From: Cryobacterium ruanii
GTDB taxonomy: Bacteria > Actinomycetota > Actinomycetes > Actinomycetales > Microbacteriaceae
Length of the DNA stretch: 64,000 bases
Reading direction: 5' to 3'
NCBI RefSeq assembly: GCF_004404055.1
Contig: NZ_SOHK01000015.1
Span: 248,001-312,000, forward strand
The notes beneath the pieces are model-generated. The model saw only the letters and a program-made list of their open reading frames with translations. It was not told the origin of the DNA and made no database searches. Made by a program: the position numbers and the translations under genes. This document shows, one piece after another, positions 17,536 through 26,186 of this stretch. Numbering within the stretch: position 1 is the stretch's first letter; each line of letters begins with the position of its first letter.

Positions 17536-18039
17536 CTATTCGTCGAATCGGGCGTAGGTGAGGGTCTCGCCGCGGGCACCGCCCATCCAGACGTCCTGGC
17601 AAGCGGCCTTCATTTCGGCCAGCCCTTCGATGATGGTCGCGAACACATTGCCGGGAACCCATCCGCTGTCACCGTTGATCAGCAGGTTGTTGCGGTCATA
17701 GAACACGGCGAGGTCGACGATCGTGCGCAGTTCCTTGGGCCCACCATTGGCCTCATAGCCGTGCGACGGGGTCTGCAGGTCATTGGCCGAAAAGGTGAAG
17801 TAGCAGACGTCGCCGGGAATTGGGGTGATCGTCGTGTTCTCAGCGCCGGGTTCGGCGGGAGCGAAAGCCGGCACGAGGTTGTAGATCTCATTGCGGGCAT
17901 ACTTGCCATGAAAGACCTGGCCGCTCAAGGGGAGGGCATCCCAGACGGCGTTGCTTGTGCGGGGCGCGTCAACGTCGAGCAGGACGGCCTTGCAGCTGAC
18001 GCCGCGCTGCTCCAGGGTGATAGTGATATAGCGAGCCAT
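17536..18039 (-). CDS. DUF3830 (cyclophilin-like fold) protein
   Basis: A 167-aa protein matching the DUF3830 family: YITITLEQRGVSCKAVLLD start, then AVWDALPLSGQVFHGKYARNE and VCYFTFSANDL. The family has a cyclophilin-like barrel without known activity and is regularly encoded next to Asp/Glu-racemase-fold enzymes and amidohydrolases in nitrogen-compound catabolic clusters, as here. ATG 18039 with AGGACC upstream; it follows the amidase by 24 bp, so both are one leftward operon controlled from the palindrome at 19550. Confidence 0.8.
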   Translation of the reverse strand: MARYITITLEQRGVSCKAVLLDVDAPRTSNAVWDALPLSGQVFHGKYARNEIYNLVPAFAPAEPGAENTTITPIPGDVCYFTFSANDLQTPSHGYEANGGPKELRTIVDLAVFYDRNNLLINGDSGWVPGNVFATIIEGLAEMKAACQDVWMGGARGETLTYARFDE

Positions 18040-18063
18040 GGTGGGTCCTTGTCTGGTTGGGGT

Positions 18064-19488
18064 TCAGCGGATCGTTGGTGTCAGGTGGGACTCGACGCGG
18101 TGCCCGGTCGGCCACTGCGTGGCTTGCTCGTAGGCCGCGGCGACCCGGAGGATGCGTGCATCCGCGTGGCGCGGGCCGACGATCTGCAGCCCTACCGGCA
18201 GATTCTCGTTCGTCACGCCGCACGGCACGGTGATCGCGGGCTGCTGGGTGAGGTTGAATGGGTAGGAATACGGGGTCCACGAAGTCCAGTCCGGCGATGC
18301 CGACCCGGCTGGAACGTCCACGCCGGCCTCGAACGCGGTGATCGGCAGCGTCGGCGTGAGTAGCACGTCGTATTGTTCGTGCAGCACGCCCATGTCGTGG
18401 CCGAGTTTCATGCGCACGGCGGTGGCGTCGAGAAAGTCGCTTGCCGAAAAATTGGCGTGACGTTCAAGCGCGGCGCGCAGGCCGGGGTCGATCTTCGAGG
18501 CGGCGGCCGGGCCGAACGGCTCGAGCACCTTGGCCGCGCCGGCAAACCAGAGCACGTGGTAGGCCCAGGCCGGGTCGCTCCAGCCGAGGTCGACTTCGGT
18601 GACCTCGGCGCCAAGATTCTGCAGCACGCTGACGGCGGTGCGCACGGCGGCCTCAACCTCCGGATCGTTCGTGCCATAGCCGAGGTCGGAGCTGAAGGCG
18701 ATGCGCAGGCCCTGCACGCCGTCATGCAGCCCGGTACGGAATGAGGTGGTCGGCGGCGCGGCTGACGACCAGTCGCGCGGGTCGGGGGCGGCGAGCACGT
18801 CGAGCATGAGGGCGACATCCGCGACCGAACGGGCGAGCGGTCCGGCGTGTGCAAGGGTCCCGAACGGGCTGGCCGGATAGAGCGGAATCACCCCGTAGGT
18901 GGGTTTGAGGCCGACCACGCCGGTGAAGCTGGCCGGAATACGTACCGAGCCGCCGCCATCCGTTCCCACCGACCAGGCACCCATGCCAGCGGACACCGCG
19001 GCCGCACTGCCGCCGCTCGACCCGCCGGACGTTTTCTCGTGGTTCCACGGGTTGCGGGTCACGCCGGTGAGCGGACCGTGGGTGACACCCTTCCAACCGA
19101 ATTCGGGACTCGTCACCTTGCCGAGCAGCACTGCACCGTTCTCGCGCAGCCGGGCCACCGCGGGGGCGTCTTCGGTCCAGTCGTTGCTTTGCGGCGTGAT
19201 CAGTTGTGAGCCACGCCGGGTGGGCCAGCCGCGAGCGAGCATGAGGTCTTTGATCGAAGTCGGTACGCCGTCGGCGAGACCCAGCGGCGTGCCGGCCTGC
19301 CAGCGCGCTGCGGATGCACGCGCGCCGTTCAGCGCGGATTCCGCGTCGACGAGACACCAGGCATTAATCGCTTCGTCGTCGCTCTCGATCGCGTCGAGCG
19401 CGGCCTGCGTGACCTCCACCGGTGATATCTGGCCGGCGCGGTAGGCGGCCACCAACTCGGTGGCCGTGGCCCATCTGAGTGAATCCAT
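18064..19488 (-). CDS. Amidase-signature hydrolase
   Basis: A 474-aa enzyme of the amidase signature family (Ser-cisSer-Lys triad). The Lys lies in TSIKDLML (about residue 79), the Gly/Ser-rich core in SGGSSGGSAAAVSAG (about 156-170), and the acylated Ser in GTDGGGSVRIPAS. It hydrolyses an amide or ureide bond of a small substrate; GatA is less likely because gatB/gatC are absent and the neighbours are catabolic. RBS GAAGGAG before ATG 19488. First gene of the amidase-DUF3830 operon, preceded by the perfect palindrome at 19550. Confidence 0.88.
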   Translation of the reverse strand: MDSLRWATATELVAAYRAGQISPVEVTQAALDAIESDDEAINAWCLVDAESALNGARASAARWQAGTPLGLADGVPTSIKDLMLARGWPTRRGSQLITPQSNDWTEDAPAVARLRENGAVLLGKVTSPEFGWKGVTHGPLTGVTRNPWNHEKTSGGSSGGSAAAVSAGMGAWSVGTDGGGSVRIPASFTGVVGLKPTYGVIPLYPASPFGTLAHAGPLARSVADVALMLDVLAAPDPRDWSSAAPPTTSFRTGLHDGVQGLRIAFSSDLGYGTNDPEVEAAVRTAVSVLQNLGAEVTEVDLGWSDPAWAYHVLWFAGAAKVLEPFGPAAASKIDPGLRAALERHANFSASDFLDATAVRMKLGHDMGVLHEQYDVLLTPTLPITAFEAGVDVPAGSASPDWTSWTPYSYPFNLTQQPAITVPCGVTNENLPVGLQIVGPRHADARILRVAAAYEQATQWPTGHRVESHLTPTIR

Positions 19489-19549
19489 GAGTGGCTGCTC
19501 CTTCGCACGGAATCGGGCCGGTCTTTCCGTGACAATGGCCAGCCCGCAA

Positions 19550-19563
19550 GATTGTCGACAATC
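19550..19563. promoter_or_regulatory. GntR operator candidate 1: perfect 14-bp palindrome GATTGTCGACAATC
   Basis: Perfect two-fold symmetric site 62 bp upstream of the amidase ATG. On the minus strand TTGTCG inside it, 18-bp spacing, and CATTGT (19537-19532) could form the promoter that the site controls. Confidence 0.7.
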
Positions 19564-19598
19564 ATGAAGCTATCATAAAATAATGCCACTCTTGTAGT

Positions 19599-19610
19599 AT
19601 TGTCTACATT
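19599..19610. promoter_or_regulatory. GntR operator candidate 2: ATTGTCTACATT
   Basis: Imperfect version of the site (one mismatch in the right arm), 44 bp upstream of the rightward racemase-fold gene and so placed to control it separately from the amidase operon. Confidence 0.5.
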
Positions 19611-19653
19611 CTATCAATAATTTCACGAACGTGTGACTTGCAGGGAGATCCAG

Positions 19654-20388
19654 ATGAGCGTCACCGTCGGCATGCTTTACCCCGGCTTCGGAGCCGAAGA
19701 CGACTACCCCTTTTTAGAAGATGCACTCGGCGGATATGCCCGAGTTCCGCTCGTGCACACCTCGGTCGGTGTCGACGCCCATGAGGTCGAGGCACTGCTC
19801 GATCTAGGTAAGAGCGAACGCTTGCTCGAGGGGGCTGCCGCGCTCAAAGCATCCGTTCCCGACGCGGTCATGTGGGCCTGCACCTCTGGCAGCTTTGTGT
19901 TCGGCTGGGAGGGTGCGCACCAGCAGGTTGCCGAGATCGAGGCTGCTCTCGGGGTGCCCGTGTCGTCGACCTCGCTCGCCTTCGTCGAGGCCGTGCGCGC
20001 CCTACGGTTCACAACCGTCGCCGTCGCCGCGACCTACCCGTATGACGTCGCGCAGCACTTCGCCCAGCTGCTCGGCACGGCCGGCATCGAGGTGCTCGAA
20101 CTAGTCAGCCACGACATCAAGACGGCCGCCCTCGCCGGCGAGCTCGACCACGACGGCGTGCTCGCTCTGGCCCGCAGCAACGACAGCCCCGCCGCGCAGG
20201 CCATCCTCATTCCCGACACCGCACTACACTCGGCGCGCTGGATAAACGAACTCGAAGCGGCGCTCGGCAAGCCCGTGCTCACCGCCAACCAGGTCACGGT
20301 GTGGCAGGGCTTGCGGCTGGCCGGCGAGATTCACTCCACCGACCGGCTCGGCACCCTGTTTCGTGACGCGGCGGTTCTCCCCCAGTAG
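19654..20388 (+). CDS. Asp/Glu-racemase-fold enzyme (maleate isomerase / arylmalonate decarboxylase-like), one catalytic Cys only
   Basis: A 244-aa protein of the Asp/Glu racemase superfamily, opening VGMLYPGFGAEDDYPFLE. Racemases and maleate isomerases use two Cys, one per half. The first is present here (ACTSGSFVFG, about residue 75), but the position of the second has IPDTALHS instead of the usual SCT motif. The enzyme therefore looks like a one-Cys decarboxylase or isomerase variant. AGGGAGA lies upstream of ATG 19654; the open frame upstream was rejected because it crosses the operator-promoter area. Monocistronic, divergent from the amidase operon, within the GntR regulon. Confidence 0.8.
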   Translation: MSVTVGMLYPGFGAEDDYPFLEDALGGYARVPLVHTSVGVDAHEVEALLDLGKSERLLEGAAALKASVPDAVMWACTSGSFVFGWEGAHQQVAEIEAALGVPVSSTSLAFVEAVRALRFTTVAVAATYPYDVAQHFAQLLGTAGIEVLELVSHDIKTAALAGELDHDGVLALARSNDSPAAQAILIPDTALHSARWINELEAALGKPVLTANQVTVWQGLRLAGEIHSTDRLGTLFRDAAVLPQ

Positions 20389-20421
20389 CGGATCCCACCA
20401 CACCGCTCGATGATTTGTGAA

Positions 20422-20622
20422 CTAGGGGCTCCGGGCAATCAGGCCGGCCACGATGAGGAGGGCTAGGAGTGCGATCAAGATGGCCGCCGCCCCGAGCAGC
20501 TAAACGCGGCGCCGTTTGCCCTTCGGTGATCGGCGCACCGCGAGCCCGCCGGCACAGAGGACACCGGCAGCGACTGGCGCGTCTCGATCCCCGAGATAGT
20601 TGTGTTCAGTACGCTCTTGCAT
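20422..20622 (-). pseudogene. Small single-helix membrane protein broken by an in-frame TAG
   Basis: From ATG 20622 the minus-strand frame encodes 40 residues ending PKGKRRRV, then TAG (20502-20500), then continues in frame as a clear membrane helix (LLGAAAILIALLALLIVAG) and a true stop at 20424-20422. A single TGG-to-TAG change would explain it. The positive cluster directly before the helix is what a membrane protein would have. The remaining 220 bases to 20845 hold no gene that I can see. Confidence 0.5.
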
Positions 20623-20845
20623 TTGCGCGTGAGTGGGAACCTCGAGGCTAAGCCGGAACTTCACGGCGATTCCCCGATCTCTTGAGAGTGCAAGCTGTGG
20701 CTGTTGAACCGACTACGCGTCCGTGACACGTGATCGATCCTTTCTGGTGCCGCGCGAAATGCAGGATGCGCTATCGGAGAAGATAGCTGGCGTGTTGTCC
20801 CTATCGATGTCTTGCGCACACCTGACCTCATTCAGCGAGCGAATC

Positions 20846-21604
20846 CTACGCGAGCAGGTGCTGTCCGGGTCCGACGGCCGCCAAGCCCAGGGCCTTGAGC
20901 GCGGCCCAGACGGTGACCTGGTTCGCCGAGATGATCGGTTTGCCGAGCTCCAGTTCGAGCGGCGCGAGAATGTCGTAGGTCGGCAGGTTGGTGCAGCTCA
21001 CGAAGATGGCCTCTGCCTCGGGCACATCGGCATTGCGGATGAGCTCGATCGTGGTGGCATACGGCACCTGCCATATATTCTCGCCGAGGCCGAGCGAGGA
21101 TTGCGCGACGACCGAGCGGCCACTTTCGGCGAGAAAGTCACCAAGCAGCGCGGCGAGGTCGGCGACGTATGGTGTGACGACGACGAGTCGTTGCACGCCG
21201 AGGTAGTCGAGGGCGTCGACGAGCGCGCCAGAGGTCGTGATTCCGCGGGGTGCTCCCCCGCGTTCCATCGCGGCTGAGATGCGATTGGAGCCGGTGACGC
21301 CATTCACGAAGCTGCCCGAGGTGCAGGCGTAGGCCATGACCTCTGGGCTGACGCCGCTCAGGTTGCGGGCCGCGGCCAGAATGTCGGCCGTTTCGCTCAC
21401 CTCGAGGGCGAGCTCGACGCTGACCGGCTCATCGACGAACACTGTGCGGGTGAAGAATAAGGAGACCTCCGGCGGCATCCACCGCCAGAGTTCGCGGTCG
21501 AGGGCCATGTCGAACGGGCAGATAACCCCGATCCCGCGCTGGCGCAGCGGCCCCTCGGTTGGCGGACGGTAGATCTGCCTGGCGGCAGCAGCAGCGTCTG
21601 GCAT
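20846..21604 (-). CDS. EutA-like / maleate isomerase-family enzyme (Asp/Glu racemase fold)
   Basis: A 252-aa enzyme with both superfamily cysteines: ACTSGSFVNG (about residue 93) and SCTNLPTYD (about 208), the pair used by maleate cis-trans isomerase. The same fold includes EutA, encoded with ectoine utilisation genes in proteobacteria. Here it is the last gene of the transporter operon, its ATG overlapping the stop of the ATPase gene, which supports a role on the imported compound or its breakdown product. It is related to the product at 19654 but differs in keeping the second Cys. Confidence 0.82.
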   Translation of the reverse strand: MPDAAAAARQIYRPPTEGPLRQRGIGVICPFDMALDRELWRWMPPEVSLFFTRTVFVDEPVSVELALEVSETADILAAARNLSGVSPEVMAYACTSGSFVNGVTGSNRISAAMERGGAPRGITTSGALVDALDYLGVQRLVVVTPYVADLAALLGDFLAESGRSVVAQSSLGLGENIWQVPYATTIELIRNADVPEAEAIFVSCTNLPTYDILAPLELELGKPIISANQVTVWAALKALGLAAVGPGQHLLA

Positions 21605-22488
21605 CAGTGCTTGAGCACGGCCTGCAGAAAGGCGCGGGTACGCTCCTCCTGCGGGTTCTTGAAGATCTGTTCCGGCGGACCGCTCTCGACGGCGGAGCCG
21701 TGGTCGAACATGACCACCCGGTCGCTGATCTCCTCGGCGAAGCGCATCTCGTGAGTGACCATGAGCATGGTCATGTCGGTGCTGTTGGCGAGGTTGCGAA
21801 TGACGTTGAGCACCTCGCCGATCAGTTCCGGGTCGAGGGCCGAGGTCGGTTCGTCGAACAAGAGCACCTTGGGTCGCATGGCCAGGGCGCGTGCAATCGC
21901 CACCCGCTGCTGCTGGCCACCGCTCAGCTGCGGCGGGGTGTGGTTCATGTGCGTGCCGAGTCCCACCAGCTGCAGCAGTTCGGCGGCCCGGTCACGCGCT
22001 TCGGCCTTGTTCATGCCGAGCACGTGCACCGGAGCTTCGATGATGTTCTCCAGGGCGGTCATGTGCGGAAACAGGTTGAACCCCTGAAAGACCATGCCGA
22101 TCTTGCGGCGGGTGGCGCGCATGACCTTGCTCTCGCGAATCTTGTCGCCGAGCTTTACATCCCAGAGCACATCCCCGTCAACGTTGACCTGCCCCTCGGT
22201 GGGCGACTCGAGCGTCATGAGGATGCGCAAAATGGTGGTCTTACCCGACCCCGACGGACCGATGATCGACACCTTCTCCCCAGGGTTCACGTTGAAGTTG
22301 AGTGCCTTGAGCACCTGGTTGTCACCCCAGTTCTTGCTCACGTTGTCGAACGCCACGATGGGGCCGCCGGCCACGATCGGTGCCGAACCGGTGGGCATGC
22401 CCGTGATGCGGTCGGTGCGCGGGCCGCCGGAAAGGACAGTTTCCGCAAGGCCGATATCTGAAAGGGCCGGGTCATTGTTTGGGTGCAT
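21604..22488 (-). CDS. ehuA: Ectoine/amino-acid ABC transporter ATPase (EhuA-like)
   Basis: A 294-aa ABC ATPase of the polar-amino-acid family: Walker [10 protein letters not shown] (about residues 80-88), Q-loop [10 protein letters not shown], signature [15 protein letters not shown], Walker [14 protein letters not shown] and H-loop VTHEMRF. An extra ~45 residues precede the first strand ([10 protein letters not shown]). It overlaps the permease gene by 17 bp and is followed without gap by the EutA-like gene. The Ehu assignment rests on the partner genes, since ATPases of this class do not show their substrate. Confidence 0.85.
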   Translation of the reverse strand: MHPNNDPALSDIGLAETVLSGGPRTDRITGMPTGSAPIVAGGPIVAFDNVSKNWGDNQVLKALNFNVNPGEKVSIIGPSGSGKTTILRILMTLESPTEGQVNVDGDVLWDVKLGDKIRESKVMRATRRKIGMVFQGFNLFPHMTALENIIEAPVHVLGMNKAEARDRAAELLQLVGLGTHMNHTPPQLSGGQQQRVAIARALAMRPKVLLFDEPTSALDPELIGEVLNVIRNLANSTDMTMLMVTHEMRFAEEISDRVVMFDHGSAVESGPPEQIFKNPQEERTRAFLQAVLKH

Positions 22489-23128
22489 AGCGTCGCTCCA
22501 ATTTGTTGACGAGCCGTGAGGCCGGGTAGCTGACCAGAAAGAACAGGGCGCCGGCCATGGTGAGCGGCTCGAGGTAGCGGTAGGTCGAGGTGCCGATCGA
22601 CTGCGCCGTCGCCATGAGTTCGACCACGGTGATGGCCGAGAGCACGGCGGAGTCCTTGAACATTTGAATGAGGTAGTTGCCGAGCATGGGAATGACGGTG
22701 CGCACGGCCTGCGGCAGGATAATCCGAAACCAGACGCGGGTCGCGGGCAGGCTCAGGGCGGTCGCAGCCTCCCATTGGCCGTTCGGCACGCCCTGGATTC
22801 CGCTGCGGTAGACCTCGGCCATATAAGCGCTGTAGTTGATGCCGATGATGACGACACCGGTCGTGAACGCGTTGAAGCTGATGCCGTAGATCGGCAGCAC
22901 GAAGAAGGCGACGTAGGCCTGGATCAGCAGCGGCGTACCCCGAATAAAGATGACAATGAAGGACACCGCCGGCGAGACGACCGGAATTTGCAGGCGACGG
23001 ATGACCGCGGCCACCAGCCCCAGCACGGCAGCGATAAGCGTGCCGAGCAGGGTGAGTTGAATGGTGACCCAGAGTCCCTTGAGCAGCATCGGGATGATGG
23101 AGATCGCAAAGGCGTTGTCCCAGATCAC
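22472..23128 (-). CDS. ehuD: ABC transporter permease (EhuD-like)
   Basis: A 218-aa HisM-type permease with about five membrane helices. The EAA loop reads [25 protein letters not shown], the ATPase contact, and the C-terminal region [14 protein letters not shown] closely resembles that of EhuD of the ectoine/hydroxyectoine importer as I remember it. It overlaps the other permease gene by 4 bp (coupled ATGA type). Confidence 0.85.
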   Translation of the reverse strand: MIWDNAFAISIIPMLLKGLWVTIQLTLLGTLIAAVLGLVAAVIRRLQIPVVSPAVSFIVIFIRGTPLLIQAYVAFFVLPIYGISFNAFTTGVVIIGINYSAYMAEVYRSGIQGVPNGQWEAATALSLPATRVWFRIILPQAVRTVIPMLGNYLIQMFKDSAVLSAITVVELMATAQSIGTSTYRYLEPLTMAGALFFLVSYPASRLVNKLERRYAPKQ

Positions 23129-23838
23129 AGCGCACCTGCCTTGTCTTTAAGTGACTCCTGGCGCAGCACCTTGCGCTGCACCGCGAGGGCGCGGCGGTCG
23201 AGGGCGTACCGCTTCTCCAACCACTGGGTGAGCATGGCCAACAGCACCGAGAGCAGAAAGTACATCACGAGGATGGTCAGAAACACCGCGGCGGTCTCAC
23301 CGGTGCTGCTGCGAATCATCTGGGCTCGAAAGGTGAGGTCGGTGACGGTGACGAGCGACACCAGCGAGGTGTTCTTGAGCAGGTCAACCATCACGTTGCC
23401 GAACGGCGGCAGCATGGCTGGAATCGACTGCGGGATCAGGATGCGGCGCAGCCGCAGCGCGGGTGACATGCCGAGGGCGATGCCAGCTTCGTTCTGGCCC
23501 TTGGCGCGGGAGCTGATCGCCCCGCGCACCACCTCAGCGGCGTAGGCACCCTCATTGAGGCCGAGCGCGAGCACCGCAGCGGTGAGCGGATGCAGCTGAA
23601 TTCCGAAGAAAGGCAGGGCGTAGAAGAACCAGAACATCTGAACGATCAGCGAGGTGCCGCGAAAAATTTCAACGAACACCCCTGCCGGCCAGCGGATGAT
23701 CCAGTACCGTGACAACCGGGCCAGGCCCATGCTGAAGGCGACAATCAAACACAGGGCACCGCTGAGAACGGCAACCAAAATCGTCGTCATCAGTCCCTGC
23801 CACAACAGTGGCGCGTACTCGATAATGGCGGACATCAC
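23125..23838 (-). CDS. ehuC: ABC transporter permease (EhuC-like)
   Basis: A 237-aa permease of the same family with the markers VEIFRGTSLIVQMFWFFYALP and GQNEAGIALGMSPALRLRRI (EAA loop) and NTSLVSLVTVTDLTFRAQ, which follow EhuC. It pairs with EhuD as a heterodimer. It is the second gene of the operon, 97 bp after the binding-protein gene. That gap holds a possible stem but no clear promoter. Confidence 0.85.
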   Translation of the reverse strand: MMSAIIEYAPLLWQGLMTTILVAVLSGALCLIVAFSMGLARLSRYWIIRWPAGVFVEIFRGTSLIVQMFWFFYALPFFGIQLHPLTAAVLALGLNEGAYAAEVVRGAISSRAKGQNEAGIALGMSPALRLRRILIPQSIPAMLPPFGNVMVDLLKNTSLVSLVTVTDLTFRAQMIRSSTGETAAVFLTILVMYFLLSVLLAMLTQWLEKRYALDRRALAVQRKVLRQESLKDKAGAL

Positions 23839-23935
23839 TCATCCCAATTCAACGAGGCCCGATACGAGTGGGCCGATACGTATAGTCCGAAACGCGCGGC
23901 CGCCGCGGGCACCAGACCCGCGGCGACAAAAGCGG

Positions 23936-24829
23936 TCAGCCCTCGGTCTTGCAGAGTTCGTCGGCGGTGACGCCCTCCACGGCCGCGGCGTCGAAGCCCC
24001 AGGTATCCAGGATTTCCTTGAACTCTGGAGTCTTCTTGAAGGCCGCAAGTTCGGTGTTGTACGCCTTATGGAAGGCGGTGTCTGTGGTGCGGAAAGCCGC
24101 GCCGGAACCGGTGCGGGGGGCGTCCGGAACCTGCTCGGTCGTCTCGAAGCTCTTGTCGGTCTCGGCGAGGGCACGCAGTGACAGTGTCGGCAGAAAGAAG
24201 GCGTCGGCACGGTCGGCGGCGAGGGCTTCGATGCCGCTGCGGCCGTCGTTGACCTTGACCTGCTGGGCGGCAGGCACCTTGGCAGTGTTGAGGATGCCCT
24301 CTTCGAAGCCGCCTGGCAGCACGGCGATGCGGAGGCTGCTGTCGGCGAGCACATCGGCGACGGCGAGGATGTTCTTGGGGTTGCCTATCGGCACGCCAAA
24401 CGACTCCGTCGAGACGATGACCGGTTCGGAGTAGAGCACTTCGGCGCAGCGGGACTGCTTCATGAACAGGCCGGCCGCGACGGCATCCCAACGGTTGGCC
24501 TGCAGGCCGGGGATCATGGATTCATAGGGGGTGATGATGCCCTGCACGTCGTCGATGCCGAGGCGCTTGCAGACGGCTTTGAGTACGTCGGGCTCACAGC
24601 CGGTGACGGTTCCGTCGCTGTTCACCTGCGTGTAGGGCGGCTCGTTGGCGATGCCGACGCGCAGGTAGCCCTGCTTCTTGGCCAGGGCGAGCAGGTCGCT
24701 GCCTCCGTCGACGGCCTCGCCGGCGGGGGTGACCGTGGCGCAGCCAGTGGCGACGACCGCGAAGACTGCGCCCAGCGCGGCAACGCCGGCGCCCTGCAGA
24801 ACATTACGCCGAGAGATGTTGGCAATCAT
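23936..24829 (-). CDS. ehuB: Ectoine-type solute-binding lipoprotein (EhuB-like)
   Basis: A 297-aa periplasmic-binding-protein-type lipoprotein. The N-terminus has a twin-arginine signal (SRRNVLQGAGVAALG) and a lipobox-like ATGC, so export folded by Tat and lipid anchoring are likely. The mature part (GYLRVGIANEPPYTQVNSDG, DVQGIITPYESMIPGLQANRWD, FMKQSRCAEVLYSEP, then TADELCK at the end) matches the EhuB pattern well, including the Cys near the C-terminus. ATG 24829 was chosen for its GGAG box at 8 nt; earlier in-frame starts would put extra residues before the signal. First gene of the ehuBCDA-eutA-like operon, controlled from the palindrome at 24943. Confidence 0.87.
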   Translation of the reverse strand: MIANISRRNVLQGAGVAALGAVFAVVATGCATVTPAGEAVDGGSDLLALAKKQGYLRVGIANEPPYTQVNSDGTVTGCEPDVLKAVCKRLGIDDVQGIITPYESMIPGLQANRWDAVAAGLFMKQSRCAEVLYSEPVIVSTESFGVPIGNPKNILAVADVLADSSLRIAVLPGGFEEGILNTAKVPAAQQVKVNDGRSGIEALAADRADAFFLPTLSLRALAETDKSFETTEQVPDAPRTGSGAAFRTTDTAFHKAYNTELAAFKKTPEFKEILDTWGFDAAAVEGVTADELCKTEG

Positions 24830-24942
24830 GATTACTCCGTTCGTGGTCACCCTGGCCCGAGGCCCAGCCTGTTCGGGCGCTGCTCGCTACGGAGGGGTGA
24901 ATGAGTTCTGCGTGTATGACGAAGTTACGCAATCCGAACGAT

Positions 24943-24956
24943 GATTGTCAACAATC
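24943..24956. promoter_or_regulatory. GntR operator candidate 3: GATTGTCAACAATC
   Basis: On the minus strand TTGACA (24951-24946) lies inside the site, followed after 18 bp by TAACTT (24927-24922): the promoter of the transporter operon with its -35 box embedded in the operator. Confidence 0.7.
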
Positions 24957-24999
24957 TTATTGTAAAGCTCTCTTTTTATTTGGATCGCGCTGGTCGCGA

Positions 25000-25998
25000 T
25001 CAGTGCGTTCGCGCCACGTACCCCAGATCCTTGTCAACGACATTGACCAGGTCCTCCCCGGCCAACCAGCGCCACACATTGCCGATGAATTGCTCGGCTA
25101 ATCCATCGCGCCAGCCCACCACGTCGCCCGACATATGGGCCGACACGGTGACGCCCGGGGCATCCCAGAGCGGGTTCGCCGCCGGCAGCGGCTCCTCGAC
25201 GAAGACGTCGAGCGAAGCCGCCGCGATCGAGCCGCTCTGCAGCGCCTGCAGCAGAGCCCCCTCGTCGATGAGCGGCCCTCGGCCGACGCTGATCAAATGA
25301 GCGGATGCCTTCATCGCGTCGAACACACCCACATCGATCATCCCGCGCGTCTCGGTCGTCAGGGGTGCGACCACGACGACATTGTCAGCCCAGCCCACCT
25401 CGTCGGCGAGTGCGGCTGACGATACGATGGTGCCGAAATCCGGGTCGCCGCTGCTGGCACGCCGCCCGGCGCCACGCACCTCGAGGCCGACGGCACGCAA
25501 GAGCCGCGCAATTTGGCGGCCGATGCCGCCGGTTCCGATGACAAGGGCCGTACTACCGGCGGTGCGCCGGGTCTCCCGGTGCGTCCACTCATGGGCCCGC
25601 TGCAGGGCACGGTTCTCATGCAGCCCCTTGTCGTGCGCCAGGATGTTCGCGAGCACGAATTCGGCGATCGGGCCATCGAAGAAGCCGTGGGCATTGGTGA
25701 GCACGACGTCGGAGTCGCGGAACTCATCGAACAGCACGGCGTCAACGCCCGCGGCGGCGACGTGCACCCACTTCAGGGCGCGGGCCCTCGGCCAGGCGTC
25801 CCGCAGTGCGGTGGAGAAGAAGTCCCAGAGCAACAGGATTTCAGCGGTCTCGATCGCCTCGGGCAACCCGGCGGCATCGGTCCACCGCACGTCGGCCACG
25901 ACCTCGATCTCGTCCATCCCGGCGGGGCGCTCGGCATTGATGGATTCGCAGAGCACCACGATGCGCGGGCGGTGGCTGATTGAAGATGTCATGTGCAT
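25000..25998 (-). CDS. D-isomer-specific 2-hydroxyacid dehydrogenase (NAD(P)-dependent)
   Basis: A 332-aa enzyme of the D-2-hydroxyacid dehydrogenase family. The Rossmann motif is VIGTGGIGRQIARLL (GxGxxG, about residue 153); catalytic residues follow as the Arg of SVGRGPLIDE, a Glu, and the His of VSAHMSGDV near 285. It interconverts a 2-keto acid and a D-2-hydroxy acid; the substrate is unknown. ATG 25998 lies 6 nt after a TGTGCT box, whose TTGACA -35 sits 17 bp further within operator 4, so the mRNA is probably leaderless; a second ATG two codons on is possible. Monocistronic, divergent from the aminotransferase operon. Confidence 0.85.
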   Translation of the reverse strand: MHMTSSISHRPRIVVLCESINAERPAGMDEIEVVADVRWTDAAGLPEAIETAEILLLWDFFSTALRDAWPRARALKWVHVAAAGVDAVLFDEFRDSDVVLTNAHGFFDGPIAEFVLANILAHDKGLHENRALQRAHEWTHRETRRTAGSTALVIGTGGIGRQIARLLRAVGLEVRGAGRRASSGDPDFGTIVSSAALADEVGWADNVVVVAPLTTETRGMIDVGVFDAMKASAHLISVGRGPLIDEGALLQALQSGSIAAASLDVFVEEPLPAANPLWDAPGVTVSAHMSGDVVGWRDGLAEQFIGNVWRWLAGEDLVNVVDKDLGYVARTH

Positions 25999-26004
25999 TC
26001 TGCC

Positions 26005-26038
26005 AGCACAGTGCAGAAACAGATGATTGTCAACAATG
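26005..26038 (-). promoter_or_regulatory. Leaderless promoter with GntR operator candidate 4
   Basis: On the minus strand TTGACA (26033-26028), exactly 17 bp, TGTGCT (26010-26005), then 6 nt to ATG 25998. The operator GATTGTCAACAATG covers 26025-26038 and so buries the -35 box. Confidence 0.7.
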
Positions 26039-26146
26039 CCTCGGGCGGTCTGCCTGGCGAAGCCGTCAATATCCGTTCTTTCTGGACCGATTAACGGCTG
26101 TCCCGGCCGGACCTGGTCTGGCCGGAACAGCCATTCTTTCTGAAAG

Positions 26147-26180
26147 GATTGTTGACAATCCGGGTATCCGCTCGCATGAT
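26147..26180 (+). promoter_or_regulatory. Leaderless promoter with GntR operator candidate 5
   Basis: Operator GATTGTTGACAATC (26147-26160) contains the -35 TTGACA (26152-26157). It is followed by a 17-bp spacer, -10 CATGAT (26175-26180), and 6 nt to ATG 26187. It mirrors site 4 on the other strand, 109 bp away. Confidence 0.72.
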
Positions 26181-26186
26181 GGACAC

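Noticed and set aside
18064-19488. GatA subunit of the tRNA amidotransferase
   Set aside because: Amidase-signature motifs fit, but there are no gatB/gatC genes nearby and the operon partner (DUF3830) and operator point to catabolism.
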